Below, piece after piece: positions 41,001-53,260 of a DNA stretch of 64,000 nt. Under the pieces are notes generated by a model. It saw only the letters and a program-made list of their open reading frames with translations, made no database searches and was not told the DNA's origin. The DNA comes from Drosophila persimilis (taxonomy: Eukaryota; Arthropoda; Insecta; Diptera; Drosophilidae): positions 310,001 through 374,000 of the forward strand of contig NW_020825298.1 of the NCBI RefSeq assembly GCF_003286085.1, in the 5' to 3' direction. The position numbers and the translations under genes were made by a program. Position 1 is the stretch's first letter. Every line of letters starts with the position of its first letter.

Positions 41001-41422
41001 CCCTATGTAATATTTTTAAACGACTTATGTCGACTATGTAATCTATTCTTCACTGTACATAAATATTATTAATTAAATTAATATAATTTTTCAACCGTAG
41101 GTCGATTATCTGTGCTTAGCACGCAAACGAACCAAGCCACTACTACCGTGAACATGAAGGACATTCCCGACATTAACATACCTAATTTAATGGACTTGGC
41201 ATCAAAGAGGTGCGTGCTCTCATAAAACAAACACATAAGCAGTCATAATAAATCAATAAATAAAAAAATAATAATTTTCTTCAAAACAGCAACACGACAG
41301 AGACGAGCACCAGTTCTGTAGTAATAAAATCGGTAATTACGAGCATATCACACGAAAAGACAAACGGCGAGAGCGAAAACGTAACAACAAAAACCACAGC
41401 GCATGAAGAAAGTCAGTTTTAA
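35045..41422 (+). CDS. l(2)gl: Lethal (2) giant larvae, complete
   Basis: Cortical WD40 polarity protein and neoplastic tumour suppressor; with Dlg and Scribble it defines the basolateral domain and binds aPKC, Par-6 and myosin II. Exons: 35045-35128, 37246-38024, 38085-39279, 39342-39447, 39516-40158, 40225-40676, 41101-41209, 41290-41422, giving 1,166 residues (about 1,160 in D. melanogaster). The N-terminus MLKFIRGKG, the double beta-propeller sequence throughout (for example LTGHEDGSVKFWD) and the C-terminal ESQF match the family. The aPKC target loop with three serines (SFKKSLRESFRKL) is intact at about residues 655-670. The intron after 39279 appears to use a GC donor. Intron 1 is 2.1 kb and holds repeat debris. 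Confidence 0.95.
35129..37245 (+). other. l(2)gl intron 1
   Basis: Donor GTACGT at 35129 and acceptor TTTTCAG at 37245. It is AT-rich with CATATGTA-type simple repeats (around 36180-36230) and a Helitron-like 3' end at about 36560-36700. Short open frames (for example 36731-36916) have no recognisable product. Confidence 0.7.
36560..36705. mobile_element. DINE-1-like Helitron 3' end remnant
   Basis: It ends in the small hairpin ATACC-TTTTGCAAG-GGTAT (36682-36700) followed by an A-run, the typical 3' structure of Drosophila INE-1/DINE-1 elements. The sequence before it (CAGATGGGACTTTTCGTCG and onward) looks repetitive but could not be matched without a search. Confidence 0.4.
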
Positions 41423-43185
41423 AAAAAATGGAGCCATAAAGGCATATATTTTATACTTTATATATGTACCACACCACACCACACATGTACACATCTAAAC
41501 GGCACCTTCATATCCATACAAGAAGAATATCGTGCTGAACACGATCCGAGGGCAACTGTTGCATTTTCGACAAAAAATCTATTACATATGTTACAATGCA
41601 TGTTATTTTATGTAATTCAATATAATGTTAAGTTTATATTGTAATCTATACAATCCATTCGCGTGTTTACAAATTTTTAGTGGAATTTACTCCTTTTTGT
41701 ATGTATTAGTCCTTTCAACATTACAAAAGCTTCATACCTGTTGCATATGAGCTGATTACATTTCCATACTTAACGATAGACAAAAAGTACAATACGGAAC
41801 ACGTATGCCTTATCAGAAATGACTATTTACAACAGATTTTATACAAGTATTAAACATTCAGATCATTATACAACTTTTATATAGTAACTATATCAACTAT
41901 TTAATTTACTATTGTTTGAACCGCGCGGGTTTAGCGGGTAAGTTTATGTACGACTCACAGCTAAGAAGTCAAAGTTGACCTCATTTGAGCGCGGGGATAT
42001 CATTCAATACTTTTTATTCTCTCTTGTAACACTTGTTGCATGCAAGCTTTGATTATTTTCGTGAGGCGCCATCCAGCGCCTAAGAATCAAGCTCAATCCG
42101 TGGACATTTCTTACATTGACCTGTTAGGGGGCTTGCCGCCAGGACACAGGCATCTGTACCGAATTTGTTTAAGCCGGTTGTGTCTCTCAGTGGAAATCAA
42201 GAAAAATCCGAAATTTGAATCGGTAGTTGAAGAGGCGGCTTAAGCCGCTATATTTTCTGCTGCGCTGAGTTGGGGACACTTTGGGAAGAACAATTAAACT
42301 ACATTTAATTCGTTGTTGTTGGCCGAAAGCACCGAGCATCGGAGCGGCTAGCGCAATCGCAAAGCAGCCACACTTCAATGAGAGCGCGTTCCAAAGCGAC
42401 CAGCATCGGCAAACCTACGTGCTTCGAGTGACAAAGTGCTTTAGAGTGCCATTTATGGAATTCCTATCTTCTTGTCCCGACCCACTGATCGACAACGGAA
42501 AATCAACAATTAAACGCCTAATAAATGAAATTCGTCAGTTCTTGTCCCTGGTCCGACCGAAAGTTGGGCTGCCTTCTTCCACCCAGGAGATAGGATGTGA
42601 AAAAAAACGATTGTGAAAGAGTAGAGCGAAATATGGTTAAGTAAAGGGCGCAGAACGTACAGTGGAAATGGAGTGAGATTTCGCATGGCGTTTTTTAACT
42701 TTAGATTCCGTTGCCCTCAATTTGTGCCGATCAGTAGCCATGTTGTCCCAGACCCTATGCCATTGAGATTCTTTTCCACCCACAGCATTTTAGGCGCTTG
42801 TCGAGGAAAGCACTTACGTCGATGGAGTGACCAGGTATGAGTGGATTTCTGAGCGCAATTGCGAGTCATTCGAGTATTTCCAGGGTTTTTTTTAGACTCC
42901 CTATTAGTGGATCTCGAGTGGAATGTCATGGTGTTTGGGGGTAATTGTAGAATTTTCTTTTAGTGAATAAATTAATTTTATAATGTTTTGAACTGGAAAA
43001 ATGGCCACCTCAAGCACAGGGGCCATTTGGATGGTCTGGGCAGGCTGGCCTCATTAACACCTGAGGTCGAGTCAGATTAACAGAACCAGCGGAGGCAATC
43101 GGATTGAATTCTTCCCTTGATTTGTTTGTGAAAATGAAATGGATGGCAAGTGCGATTCTCCCTCCCGGAATTTAAGCTTGTACCT
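41423..43185. other. l(2)gl 3' flank and unassigned sequence with broken frames
   Basis: Up to about 41900 this is AT-rich 3' flank. From about 41920 to 42960 the base composition rises abruptly and several adjacent short frames appear on the plus strand (42040-42243, 42281-42616) and one on the minus strand (42717-42929), with stops between them. This looks like a decayed coding element, perhaps a mobile element, but I recognise no domain. It ends against the Ir21a fragment at 43186. Confidence 0.4.
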
Positions 43186-44531
43186 AACTCCACGCGTTTG
43201 CTTATCGGCGCCTATTGGCTCTTCACGATAATCATTACATCTTGCTACACCGGATCGATCATAGCGTTTGTGACATTGCCGGCGTTTCCAGATACGGTTG
43301 ACTCTGTCTTAGATTTGCTCGGCCTCTTCTTTCGCGTTGGCACGCTGGGTGAGTAGCGTCAGTAGCAAGTAGTCGACGAACAGTCCGTAATAGAGCCCAC
43401 GTCTTTCACATGTACATGTATGTATGCACATCCATTTTTATAGACAACGGAGGCTGGGAGACATGGTTTCAAAATTCCACACACATTCCCACGTCACGGC
43501 TTTACAGGAAAATGGAGTTCGTAGGGAGTCTGGAAGAAGGCATCGGAAACGTCACGCAAAGTTTCTTTTGGAACTACGCATTTCTTGGATCAAAAGCTCA
43601 GCTTGAATACTTGGTCCAATCGAATTTCTCGGATGAGTAAGAACTATTGCTTTGGGTAAATGATTTTTACAATGATTTTTCATGTAGAAATATATCGCGG
43701 CGTTCGGCACTTCATCTGAGCGAAGAGTGTTTCGCTCTCTTCCAAATTGGTTTCCTGTTTCCTCGAGAATCTGTGTACAAGCGAAAGATCGACTCTATGA
43801 TTTTGCTGGCCCAGCAAAGCGGACTTATTAGCAAAATCAACAATGAGGTAAGCTGGGTCATGCAGCGTTCAACATCAGGTCGCTTGCTGCAGGCCAGTTC
43901 GTCCAGCTCCCTGCGAGAAATCATCCAGGAGGAACGCCAGCTGACCACCGCGGACACAGAGGGGATGTTTCTCCTAATGGCACTGGGATACTTTCTGGGC
44001 GGAACTGCCCTGGTATCCGAAATCGTAGGAGGAATCACCAACAAGTGCCGGCAAATCATCAAACGTTCTCGGAAGTCAGCCTCCAGCTCGTGGTCCTCCC
44101 AAAAGAGTTCCGCACTTGGCCCAGGTGGAGAGCGTACATCTGCCCAGAAAATAGAGCACGACGAACGCAAGGCGGCGCATCGTGACGCGGCAGACGATGG
44201 CCAGAAGATGAGTTTCGGAATGCGGGAACTTAATTTGACGCGCACAACGTTTCGTGAATTATATGGGAATTACAGCAGAGCAGATCAGCAGCAAAGCTGT
44301 GGCCACAAGCCTTCGGATCTCGTGCAGTCCCACGAGCACACCGCCCAGAACGAATCTCTGGATTGTTTGGATGAGTTAATAGCTCATTTGGAGAAGGCCG
44401 AAGCTCAAAGTGACCCTTCTTCAGCTCAGCAGTTTTTTCCTGACGAATATTTTGGTGCAAACACCGAACACGCGAGCGTCGAATGTTTTGGTCCAAACAC
44501 AGAACAATCAAGCGACACAACACAGAAGTAA
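43186..44531 (+). pseudogene. 5'-truncated second copy of Ir21a
   Basis: Repeats Ir21a from residue about 470 to the stop: 43186-43348 (part of exon 3), 43444-43636 and 43688-44531. Offset to the parent is a constant 12,238 bases with only a handful of substitutions; reading frames and all splice sites are intact. The copy lacks the signal peptide, amino-terminal domain, S1, TM1 and pore. Its open frame extends 12 codons into unrelated sequence upstream but contains no in-frame ATG before a stop, so a normal product is unlikely unless another promoter and exon are spliced in. The substitutions include Arg to His in the tail (RRDAA to HRDAA). The near-identity means a very recent copy or ongoing gene conversion. 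Confidence 0.9.
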
Positions 44532-45325
44532 ATAATCAAAATGGCGTATTTTACCGAAATGCAAGGGCAAAGGCGCATGCTATAACGGTTTAAACAAAAA
44601 TGTAACTTCGCAAACTGTTTCTCCCTCTGTACGTCATACACCTTGCAAAATATATCTGTAAGACTCACCTTCTTGTGCTAACGCATCCAGTAAAAATCAT
44701 CTAAGTGCATAAAAGGTTCAAAAGCATGCAAATCTGGGAAAGAGTCATTATTAATTTGGTTTCAAAGTAGTTCGAAAACGAGTATGTTAAAATTATTAAA
44801 GGAAATAAATTATACATTCCTCTATTGCAGTATATACTGTATGGTTAGTGTCCATAGTCCGTAGATATGTAGTTGGTATGTAGCGAATGTGTAGTTCCCA
44901 AGTACACAATTTACATTTTTGTTGTCCTTTTTTGTCTAAACCTATTCAATTACAGGTATTTCTTAAAATTATCTTAAAATTGATTCATCAATCGTATAAA
45001 TTCACGTGTTAATGGCTGAGGGTCTTAGCTAGCTAGTAGTGTCAAAAGGAATATAAAAATTGAGGAATAAGATTTCCGAACAATCGACCAGTTGGTATGA
45101 AAATACTCTACGAAAGTATGAATCTTGAAGAATTTTGGAGCAGTTCAGGTGATAGAATCCTTTATTTTCCTTCTTTTAAGTAAAGATGAAGGATAGGCTG
45201 GATCTACAACATCAACTATTCAGTCAATTTTTACTCCTGTTTAAATTAAGGTGGATTTAAAGAACTAAGTTATTTTTATGTCATCGGTATATTTACGGTA
45301 TATTCCGGTATATTTCTGAGGGTCA
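43186..45325 (+). repeat. Segmental duplication, copy 2
   Basis: Second copy of 30948-33040. After about 44897 the similarity falls sharply, but blocks such as AAGTTATTTTTATGTCATC (against AAGTTCGTTTTTGTCATC in copy 1) and the following GTATATTT/GAGGGTCAG still align in order. Confidence 0.85.
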
Positions 45326-45336
45326 GTCACACTGGT
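45284..45336 (+). promoter_or_regulatory. Core promoter of motif-6/motif-1 type
   Basis: Three successive matches to GGTATATT or GGTATATTT are followed by GAGGGTCAGTCACACTGG. In Drosophila, motif 6 (GTATWTTT) next to motif 1 (GGTCACACT) marks broadly expressed TATA-less promoters, and the orientation is toward the plus strand. It would drive the putative small gene that starts 67 bases on. Confidence 0.55.
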
Positions 45337-45402
45337 TGCACGTAGGCCATTTATACTCGCATGCCCGCGAAATGTCGAATTTTTTCAAGCTCAAAACGCA
45401 AA

Positions 45403-46665
45403 ATGGCACAGCAGCCATATATCTGTGTAAATTCATAAATATCTAAATAAATAAATGTAGATAAACATTAGTGTTTGAAACTAATAATTAAAGTGTATGT
45501 GTGGAACGTGTTATTTGTAGCCTCAAATCATTTCTCGCAATAAGGAAATATTTTCCCGCGCTTTCTGCCGCACTGCACAATGTGCTCACGCATATATACA
45601 ATGAAAAAAAGAGTGTGTGCGTGCTGCACATTTTATATTTTTTGTTGTTTGTTTACACATGTGCGCGTTTTCGCGACATCCTCGTTCGTATAAAAATATT
45701 AAGTTAACCGTTTTTGTGCAATTCCTTCTTGTTTTTAATTTTTTCTGTTATTCTACTATAAAGTGTAAAAAGTTTCACTGAACAAATTATTATTAGTAAT
45801 AATAAGTTTAACGATAACCCAAACCTTTGTTTGAAATTGAAGCCCCCAAATTAAAATTAGTGTGGCAAAATTGCTTATAATTTACTCTTCTCCTGTGCTT
45901 AAATAAGCACATCATTAAATAATAATGAATTTTGTGAATGCAAGGAGTAATATGCCAACAACTTTGGTTCTTATTATTGTGTGTTTCCCAAAAGTTTTTA
46001 ATCAACATGCTTGTATGTACATACATATGTATTTTTCTGCAAAAAACTATAAGCTAATAAATAAATATTTTCCTCCAAATTTCCTCAAAAATATATTAAA
46101 TATCCAAACGAATGACCATGATAATTGCAATTACATATATAATAAGAACCATCGCAATAAATGAGCAAATAAAATAAACAGGCAACCAATCGAAAATGGT
46201 TGTGGTATTTTAATTATGCGCTAAAGGACTCTCCTTACAATAGTTAATATTTATGTATGTATGTTTGTATGGACAATATGTGAAATTTTCCCAAAACTGC
46301 GATAAACTTAATCGACAATTTATCTCTCTTGTTTACAGTTCCAGTGGACCTTTATTGGGAAAAGTTGGTAAGTTTATATGTAGTACATGTAATCTAAAAT
46401 ACAATACATATATAGTTTTCTATGTTTATGCTTATTTGGATGTATCCGGTATATCACTCAACAGCTCGGCCGTACAATTGATTTATGCTATAATCAGTAT
46501 AATGCAATATAATTTGTCACAGCATGGCGAAACAGGTAACGTATGGCATTTTCCCATGAAAATGTCTGATAAAAACTAGAATCTCGGATAAAACTAGGTT
46601 TTAGGGTACCAGCACCAACCTTCCCTTGGTATATGAACAGCGTGCTTAGTACTTATAGGAAGTAA
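45403..46665 (+). CDS. Putative small four-exon gene, about 63 residues, unknown
   Basis: Exons proposed from splice signals and phase: 45403-45426 (ATG GCA CAG..., donor GTAAAT), 46339-46367 (acceptor TTTACAG, donor GTAAGT), 46465-46535 (acceptor CAACAG, donor GTAACG) and 46598-46665 (acceptor CTAG, stop TAA). Phases agree throughout. The product would have one hydrophobic stretch (SAVQLIYAIISIM) and end [19 protein letters not shown]. It lies behind a good promoter motif and its last 20 bases overlap, antisense, the end of the ABCG gene. The second and third exons are the best supported. I do not recognise the protein; exon 1 and the last acceptor are weak, and the whole could be a non-coding transcript or chance. 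Confidence 0.3.
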
Positions 46666-49448
46666 AATTAAAGTATTTAGTTAAAAGCTGAAGGACGTGG
46701 GCGAAAATGGGGTTGCACGACGATTTCTTCAGTCGCTGGCGTATCATGACGTACGCCGAGACTGTAAAGAGCATATAAAATCCAATCAAGCAGAAGACAG
46801 ACCACAAATAGTGCATGTTTTCAAAGCCCAGAAAAATTAACAAGAACTGAGATTTCTTGAACATGCAGAACATTTCGGTATCTTCGCAGATTGTATCGCC
46901 CCTTCCGTAGTCGTATAGCGCTGCTACTAGCCCCTCCATACCATGGCGCAAATAGCTAAGAGACATCAAAAATCGCATGATAGGGGAAATGTATGTATCT
47001 TTGCCGTAGCCAATGCCATATATAGACAGCAAGATCAGAGGCACAGCCAGTACAGGACCCATGAACATTCCATTCTAGAAAGGTGTAAAGGTGGTTCAGA
47101 CTAGGTATCAGGCAAAGTAATCAACTGAAAAACGAAACTTACCACCAAGCTTAGTCTACTGGAAATCAGTAAGCCAAAACTATCAGAGGTTAGGGCCGTA
47201 AGAAAGGCTATCGTAAATAACATAATAAAGCGGAACCATTCCAGAGGCTGGCTGGACATTAAGTACACAATTGATAAATAAATTACGGCCAGTACGAACA
47301 TCGATGGTAATTTGGCAGAAATCATTGCAGCGTAGTAGGAGCTTAGGCGGTACCACTGGTTGAAGTATTCCCTCTTCAACAGATTTATTTCCGACGGAAC
47401 TGTTTGCCAAAAAAAAATAAATATAAATTAGATTGTATAGGAAGAGAGTAACAGACAAACATGACATACAATAAAGCAGTACAGGCATCATTGGCAGGTA
47501 CAAGTAAGCTATTACAATAGTAAACATAAAGCCAAAGTTGAACAGCGCTTTGGAAGCCAGACGTCCCACTCCGACATAAAGGCCTCCCACGATTAGTGCT
47601 AGCACTATGTTCATGTAGAACTTTAGCTTGATGTATGACTGGAAGATTTAAGGAAAATAAGATCCGTGCTGTTGGCCAAGTCATTCTCGTCGCCACTTAC
47701 CTTGTCCCGCCACATTTGGAGTAGCATGCGGGTCAGCAGCAGCTTATACTGCATCCACCAGCTAGATTTCGACTGCAATAGCTTTGGGTTGATTTCCTCA
47801 TCGAACTGCTCCATTTCATAGAATGACGACGCGCCGGACGTTGTGTCGGTTTTGGTGGGTGTGATTTTGCCATCGTCCGCTGACGGAGTCCACCGCGTAA
47901 TCTTACCGTTGCACACGGCCTCGACCATTGGCTCCTGGTAAGCATTGCCATACTCGTGACAGGCCACCTCAATGATAAAGTCGGCCGGGTTGTATGTGAC
48001 GGGACAGCTCAGCCCCAAGTATTGCATGTAGGGTACAATGTTGCTCCCAGCTCCCTGGTAAACGCATTGACCTTCGGCCAGTACGTACACAGTGTCAATC
48101 ATCTCAAAGATCTTGGCGGACGGGGTATGTATTGAGCAGATTACAGTGCGCCCCCCGGCAGCCAACATCTTCAATAGCGACATGCACTGGGAGCTAGACA
48201 GATCGTCCAGGCCGCTTTTGGCCTTCAATTAGGATTTACAGATTTGGAAATACTTATCATGCACTTACGTTGTGGGCTCGTCCAGGAAAAGGACAGGTGG
48301 ATTATTGACCAGTTCAAGGGCAACGCACAAGCGCTTCCGTTCACCTCCAGACAGCCTTAGAGCTTTTGTGTTTTCTGATTTTTTTAATCGTAGCATTCCC
48401 AAAATTTCATCTATCTATGCAATATTGATCAAATAAACTCAAATATAAATTCGTTTCGATGTATGTATTTATGGTACTCACAACTTCTAGCTTTTGTTTT
48501 AAGCGCAGATCATTTCCCAGTTTCAGATGGGCGGCTAGGAGCATCATTTCGAGCACAGTAAATTGCGGATCAAGAACATCGGTCTGAAAAGCATTTGAAA
48601 TTAAATCAACCTTCTGGACTGGACTGCACAGCAGCAAAGCCCTTGTACCTGCATTATGTATCGGGACATTTTCCGGAAGACTCTCATATCCCTTGGATGG
48701 CTGTTGACTAATATCTCGCCGACATTGTTGACAGCCCTGCACAGGGTATCATAGTTTAAGTCAGTGATCAGTGGTAGGTGAAAATCAGTTTGATATATCT
48801 TACCCAAATCCCGCTAGTAGGTTCAACAGAGTCGTTTTCCCAGCTCCTGAGGGTCCCATAATCGCGGTCAGTTCATGAGAGCGAAATTCACCATTCACTT
48901 CCCGCAAAATCTGCTTCGTCTTTTGGGCTGCAAGACGCGATGGGTCATTAAAAGGTGATAGTAGGTGAACTAAATAGGTGACAGTGTGATATGGAATGTA
49001 TGAATTGTGGTTAAATGGCACATACACTCATGTACATATTTCATCAGATGAGTATAGAATTGACGTCGATAATTGTTGTTTAATATATGCATTTTTAGCC
49101 ACACAAAATAATTGGACATGCAGTGCAATTACTTGGGAAAATATCCCCAATTATCATTCTTAATAATGCAATATTATACACGATACGTTCATTAGCATTT
49201 ACTTAGCTGTAATGAGTGAGTGGCCCTCGCATTAACTTACCGTTGCATCGGTCCGGAACTTCACAATTTAGTCCCGTAAACTGCAAGTTAACTGCTGGCC
49301 AGGCTGGCAAATACTTTAATCCGTTAGTAGATTGGAAATCCTCTGAATGGTCGGGTAGTTCAAGGCTTATGGCATTGATATCGCTGCTGTACTGCAGCGA
49401 ACTATTTTGGGAGCTGGTGCTGCCTTTGATGCTACTAGTCGATTGCAT
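46646..49448 (-). CDS. ABCG-type half-transporter 1, complete
   Basis: White/ABCG1-4 family half-transporter, expected to dimerise and export lipids or small metabolites. Coding exons (minus strand): 49241-49448, 48804-48927, 48649-48736, 48482-48583, 48269-48414, 47701-48214, 47470-47638, 47143-47399, 46646-47074, giving 678 residues, normal for the family. Nucleotide-binding domain first: Walker A GPSGAGKT at 94-101, Q-loop near YIMQTD, signature LSGGE at 195-199, Walker B VLFLDEP at 215-221, then TGLD and H252. The switch region reads CSIHTPS, where most family members have CTIHQPS. Six membrane segments follow (for example [15 protein letters not shown]). The ATG at 49448 directly follows an AG, so a 5' leader exon is possible. 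The pair resembles D. melanogaster CG4822 and CG3164 in 21B; which is which is undecided. Confidence 0.9.
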
Positions 49449-49610
49449 CTTGATTGCCTGTTAATACCTCAATAAGTAATTAATGCCGTTGTTTAGGTTG
49501 AAGTCATTGCCCCTGAAATGTAGGATGGGAACAAGCTTTAAGTAAACGAGTAGAGCTATAACCTCTCGATACTGTTAGGCGCAATCCTCGACGGCGCTTT
49601 TCGCTCTGTC

Positions 49611-49632
49611 TCACTCTCTCTCTCTCTTTCTC
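49611..49632 (-). promoter_or_regulatory. GAGA-factor type tract upstream of ABCG 1
   Basis: A CT run on the plus strand (GAGAGAG on the coding strand) lies about 165 bases before the ATG. Such tracts bind GAGA factor (Trl) in many Drosophila promoters. The identical tract recurs at 54981-55002. Confidence 0.4.
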
Positions 49633-52600
49633 GACGCGGTCAGTATTTTTTGTCTGTTTATTTGCATATTGGTAATCAATTAGTAGTCAAAATCACATGC
49701 AATGTGGAAATAAGTAAATAATTGTAAACCAGTTTGTCAAAAGTATTCACTGCTTGTTCGTTGTCTCAAGACGTTTTGTATTATTATTCTAATTAGCGAT
49801 GCGGGCACTTGAAACCTTTCATCCCCCTACAAGTGAGTATTTGCATTTATTACAATTACTTACGCTTCGATACGACTGCAAAACGCGGTGCTTTCGTTCT
49901 GGAAACAAATTTCGCACTGAGCAAAGAACTTTTTAAACGAATTTCATTTCCTCGGCTGGAGCGGGAACGCGCGAGTGCTGTGCTGTGCTAGAGCGCAGCT
50001 CGAAAAATAAACTCAGATTTTCAATTGATTGAAAGTAGTACGGGAACGACTGGCGGCCACAGCATGAATTCTGACCGAGTGACTGACTGACTGACTGGCT
50101 GGTTGAACAGCCGGCTGACTGTATGCCGATCCAATCTGGGTGTCTGAGTATCTGGGTATGTGGGGGAGAGTAAGTATCACGTCACGGGTTACTGGTGAGT
50201 AATTTCAGTAGAGGCAGGCAAACAAAACTTGTCCAGAATTTTGCAACTACCACGTTGCGCTGTCCCAGCCGGAGCCGCAGCCGAAGATAAGCGAGCGGCA
50301 ACTTCCAGTTCAAGTTGCTGTTGCAGTTGCAACTGCAGTAACTGCACAACAGCTTTGGGGAATACGAATACTAGTAGAGAACGTTATCAACTTGTACATA
50401 TGTACAGCAGAGCAACAGCGGAAGCTTTATTGGATTGATATTTGAGGGCGACAGCTGATAGCTATGTACATATACTCCTCTTTTTCATTGTTTATCTTTA
50501 CTTGGCTCTCATTGATTGCATGCTCCATATAATTCTCCGCATTAGTGCATGGAAGTATAAGCCCGAACAATATACAGATGCATACAGAATGATACTCGTA
50601 CACACGTTTCTGAACTGCTTCACTTGGCTTTGTTCGTGGAAAGTCTTAGCGGCATGGCATGAATACAAAATAGGAGCGAAAATCGGTGGGAACAGGGTGC
50701 GTGCCGTCACCAATGGCCTTACTTAAAAGTCTTTTGTATCGTACTGTTTACGCGTTTGAGTACCATTTCCTCAAATATTTGGGTATTTCCAGTACCCAGG
50801 TCTTTATGAATATATCCATGAGTTTGTATGAGGTGCCGTGTAAGGGTATGCAAGAGGCGACGTGCCAAAAGATTCTTTATTCTTTGTTTCGTATCTTGTC
50901 TTTTTTGTGTGAGTAATGGCGCATGCAAATGCAATGAAGCGGCGAATGTTGAACTTTGCTTTGACTGTGCGATATATGATTAAAAATCCCATATGTACAC
51001 ATGTATGTATGTATCTATGAAGCATAGGCTAAATTCACCATACCATTATAATTATATGCGACTATTTGTATGTACGAGTATTCCCACATTTATCAGGGCA
51101 TATTCGGGCACCGAGCTTTATTTTGGTGTCCCAGAAGCAGATTTGTCTGACATATACTAGTGTCAACATTGGCGCTAAGAGAAGCGGGCTCCAGACGCTG
51201 TTAGAGGATTCTTACATCTATCACAGTGTTATCACCGACTCCAACCGGATACGTGGTGGCTATATTTCTAAATGAGATAATTCCGAGTGCAATCAGTTGA
51301 CTTTTCAGTGGGTTATATAGTGGGTTTCCGACGTTATCAGAACGTTAGATCATAATGATGATTCCCTTAGTTGACCCAACAATCGATTAAACAGTACTTG
51401 CTGATTGTATGTGCCAGCGGGAATTGGCACGGCGGCTGAAAATATTTTCTATCATATTTTTGTACGTACATACATACATACATATGTGTATATGCACACA
51501 ACCACAATCACACTCGCGCAGCCATTCCGACTTTCAGGTTCAACGAACGCGCTTAGATATTGCTGCTGGTGGGTATTATTATGTATTTACATCTACATCT
51601 GCGTAAGTGCACCACTCGCTGGCACTAGCCTTCACCACAATCGGAGAGGGAGAGAGAAAGGAGAGGGTCGTAGAGCTTCATTGCACTTACTCCGCTTTCT
51701 TTTTGTTGTTGCTGCTCGCGTTAGATTTCCACTCTCTTTCGCCTGGCAAAGGCAGCTGTTTACGGGTGGCATGGATGGTGGGGAGACTGAGAGTCGGCAA
51801 CAACAACGACAATGACAACTACAACGAAACCGGCAGCAGCGACGACTTGTTGCACCAACGACCGAAAATGTACTGAAAGCAAATGAAGGAAGAACAACAG
51901 AGTGGCATGACTGCCCCCTGCCCACAGAAGACAAAGAAAAGTGGAAAGAACACTTCTAGGCAAAGAAAGAGAGCTTTTTTCATCCTATGCAGCAGCAAAC
52001 CCTTGGCAAACTTGTTCGGCAGCCTCTGATTTTCGATACAGCAGGATAACATACTCTATTTATAGGCCCATCCTCTAGAAATGATCTGTGCAACGAATGT
52101 GTAAACAACTGTCAATGCCCATGCCCCAGTGGAATTCATTATTCACATTTAGATAGTCCACAAGTCTAGTCCCAAGAAAAAGTTCTCATTACGAACAGTA
52201 AGAACATAAGGAAAGGGGGTACTGAGAGCTGGGATGAAGAACTTAATGCGAGAACATTAATGTTGCATGAAATTGGAAAACCGTTCGCTAAATCTTTCCA
52301 AAATGATGGTGACTTTGAAACCGCTGGCATTTCTAAACCATTTCCTACATTTTACTAACGAGACGCAATAGCAAATTCATTGCGACGGCATGGCAAATGT
52401 TCCTCGATGCAATCAGATTTCGTATTCATTTGACAGACGTGCAGACTCGCAAAAGAAACAAATTTGTACCAATTGATATTTTTTCCTCTTTAGCCATTTC
52501 ATTTTAATTATTTGTGCAATGATCGCCAACGCAATTAAATTGAAGTGACGCCAGGTGGCGATCAATATCGGCCACATAAACAAATTATGACATACTTTTG

Positions 52601-52672
52601 GGCTGACTAAATCCGTAGCCTTGACGTTGAAAATCATTAAAAAAATTATCTAGAATTAATTTTTGCAGAATA

Positions 52673-52760
52673 TAGAACTGTAGTGTTTTACAAATAAATT
52701 CGTTATATAGTAAACTTCGTTGTACCTAAGTTCGTAATACAGAAGCTCGACTGTATTTTC
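52673..52760. mobile_element. pogo/Tigger-like DNA transposon end, remnant (also 58043-58130)
   Basis: On the minus strand the sequence begins CAGTCGAGCTTCTG and continues with repeated ...ACGAACTT... and ...ACGAAGTTT... units. This is the pattern of terminal repeats in Tc1/pogo-like elements. No transposase frame is seen. Assignment is by style only. Confidence 0.3.
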
Positions 52761-53117
52761 CAATTCCATTATATTTCTCAGCCATACATAAATCGGCCGA
52801 TTATCGATGAGTTTTCCACAAAATGTGTGTTTCTCGTCTTTATCCTCACGATCCTGAAAGAACAACCCTTACTGATCAGACTTCATTTACACGAAATACA
52901 GCGCCCAAACTTTTGTTTTGGCCAATCATTTTATAAACAATTCTCAACGAAGAACATACAACTATATTTTTTTTATTTATTTATTTATATATTTGAAGGC
53001 TGACAATACAATTCTTAACCTGAGAGAAATTGTGGAAAACTAGCTGGCAGGTCATCGGCTCTTTACTATAAGTTTTAAATTTGATATACAAGTATTGGCT
53101 TGTATAGATAAGTATTT

Positions 53118-53260
53118 AACAGCCAGAAGGAAGCGTTTCCGAGTCCATAAAGTATATACCTAAATTAATTCTATATCAGTATCAATATAGCATCAATATT
53201 TGATCGGTCCATACATAACCATGTCTGTCTATCCAAGCCCGCCTGTCAATTTCCCTGATG
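53118..53260. mobile_element. DINE-1-like interspersed repeat fragment (also 58488-58630)
   Basis: Contains the stretch GCCAGAAGGAAGCGTTTCC, then CCATAAAGTATATA, degenerate ATCAGTATCAATAT and CCATGTCTGTCTATCC. This ordered set is familiar from abundant dispersed Helitron-derived repeats in Drosophila genomes, notably the obscura group, from memory. It is diverged and so old. Confidence 0.5.

Noticed and set aside
43150-43356. A new translation start for the Ir21a fragment at 43150
   Set aside because: The codon there is GTG, and the frame meets a stop at 43135 with no ATG between, so it is not a normal fly start.
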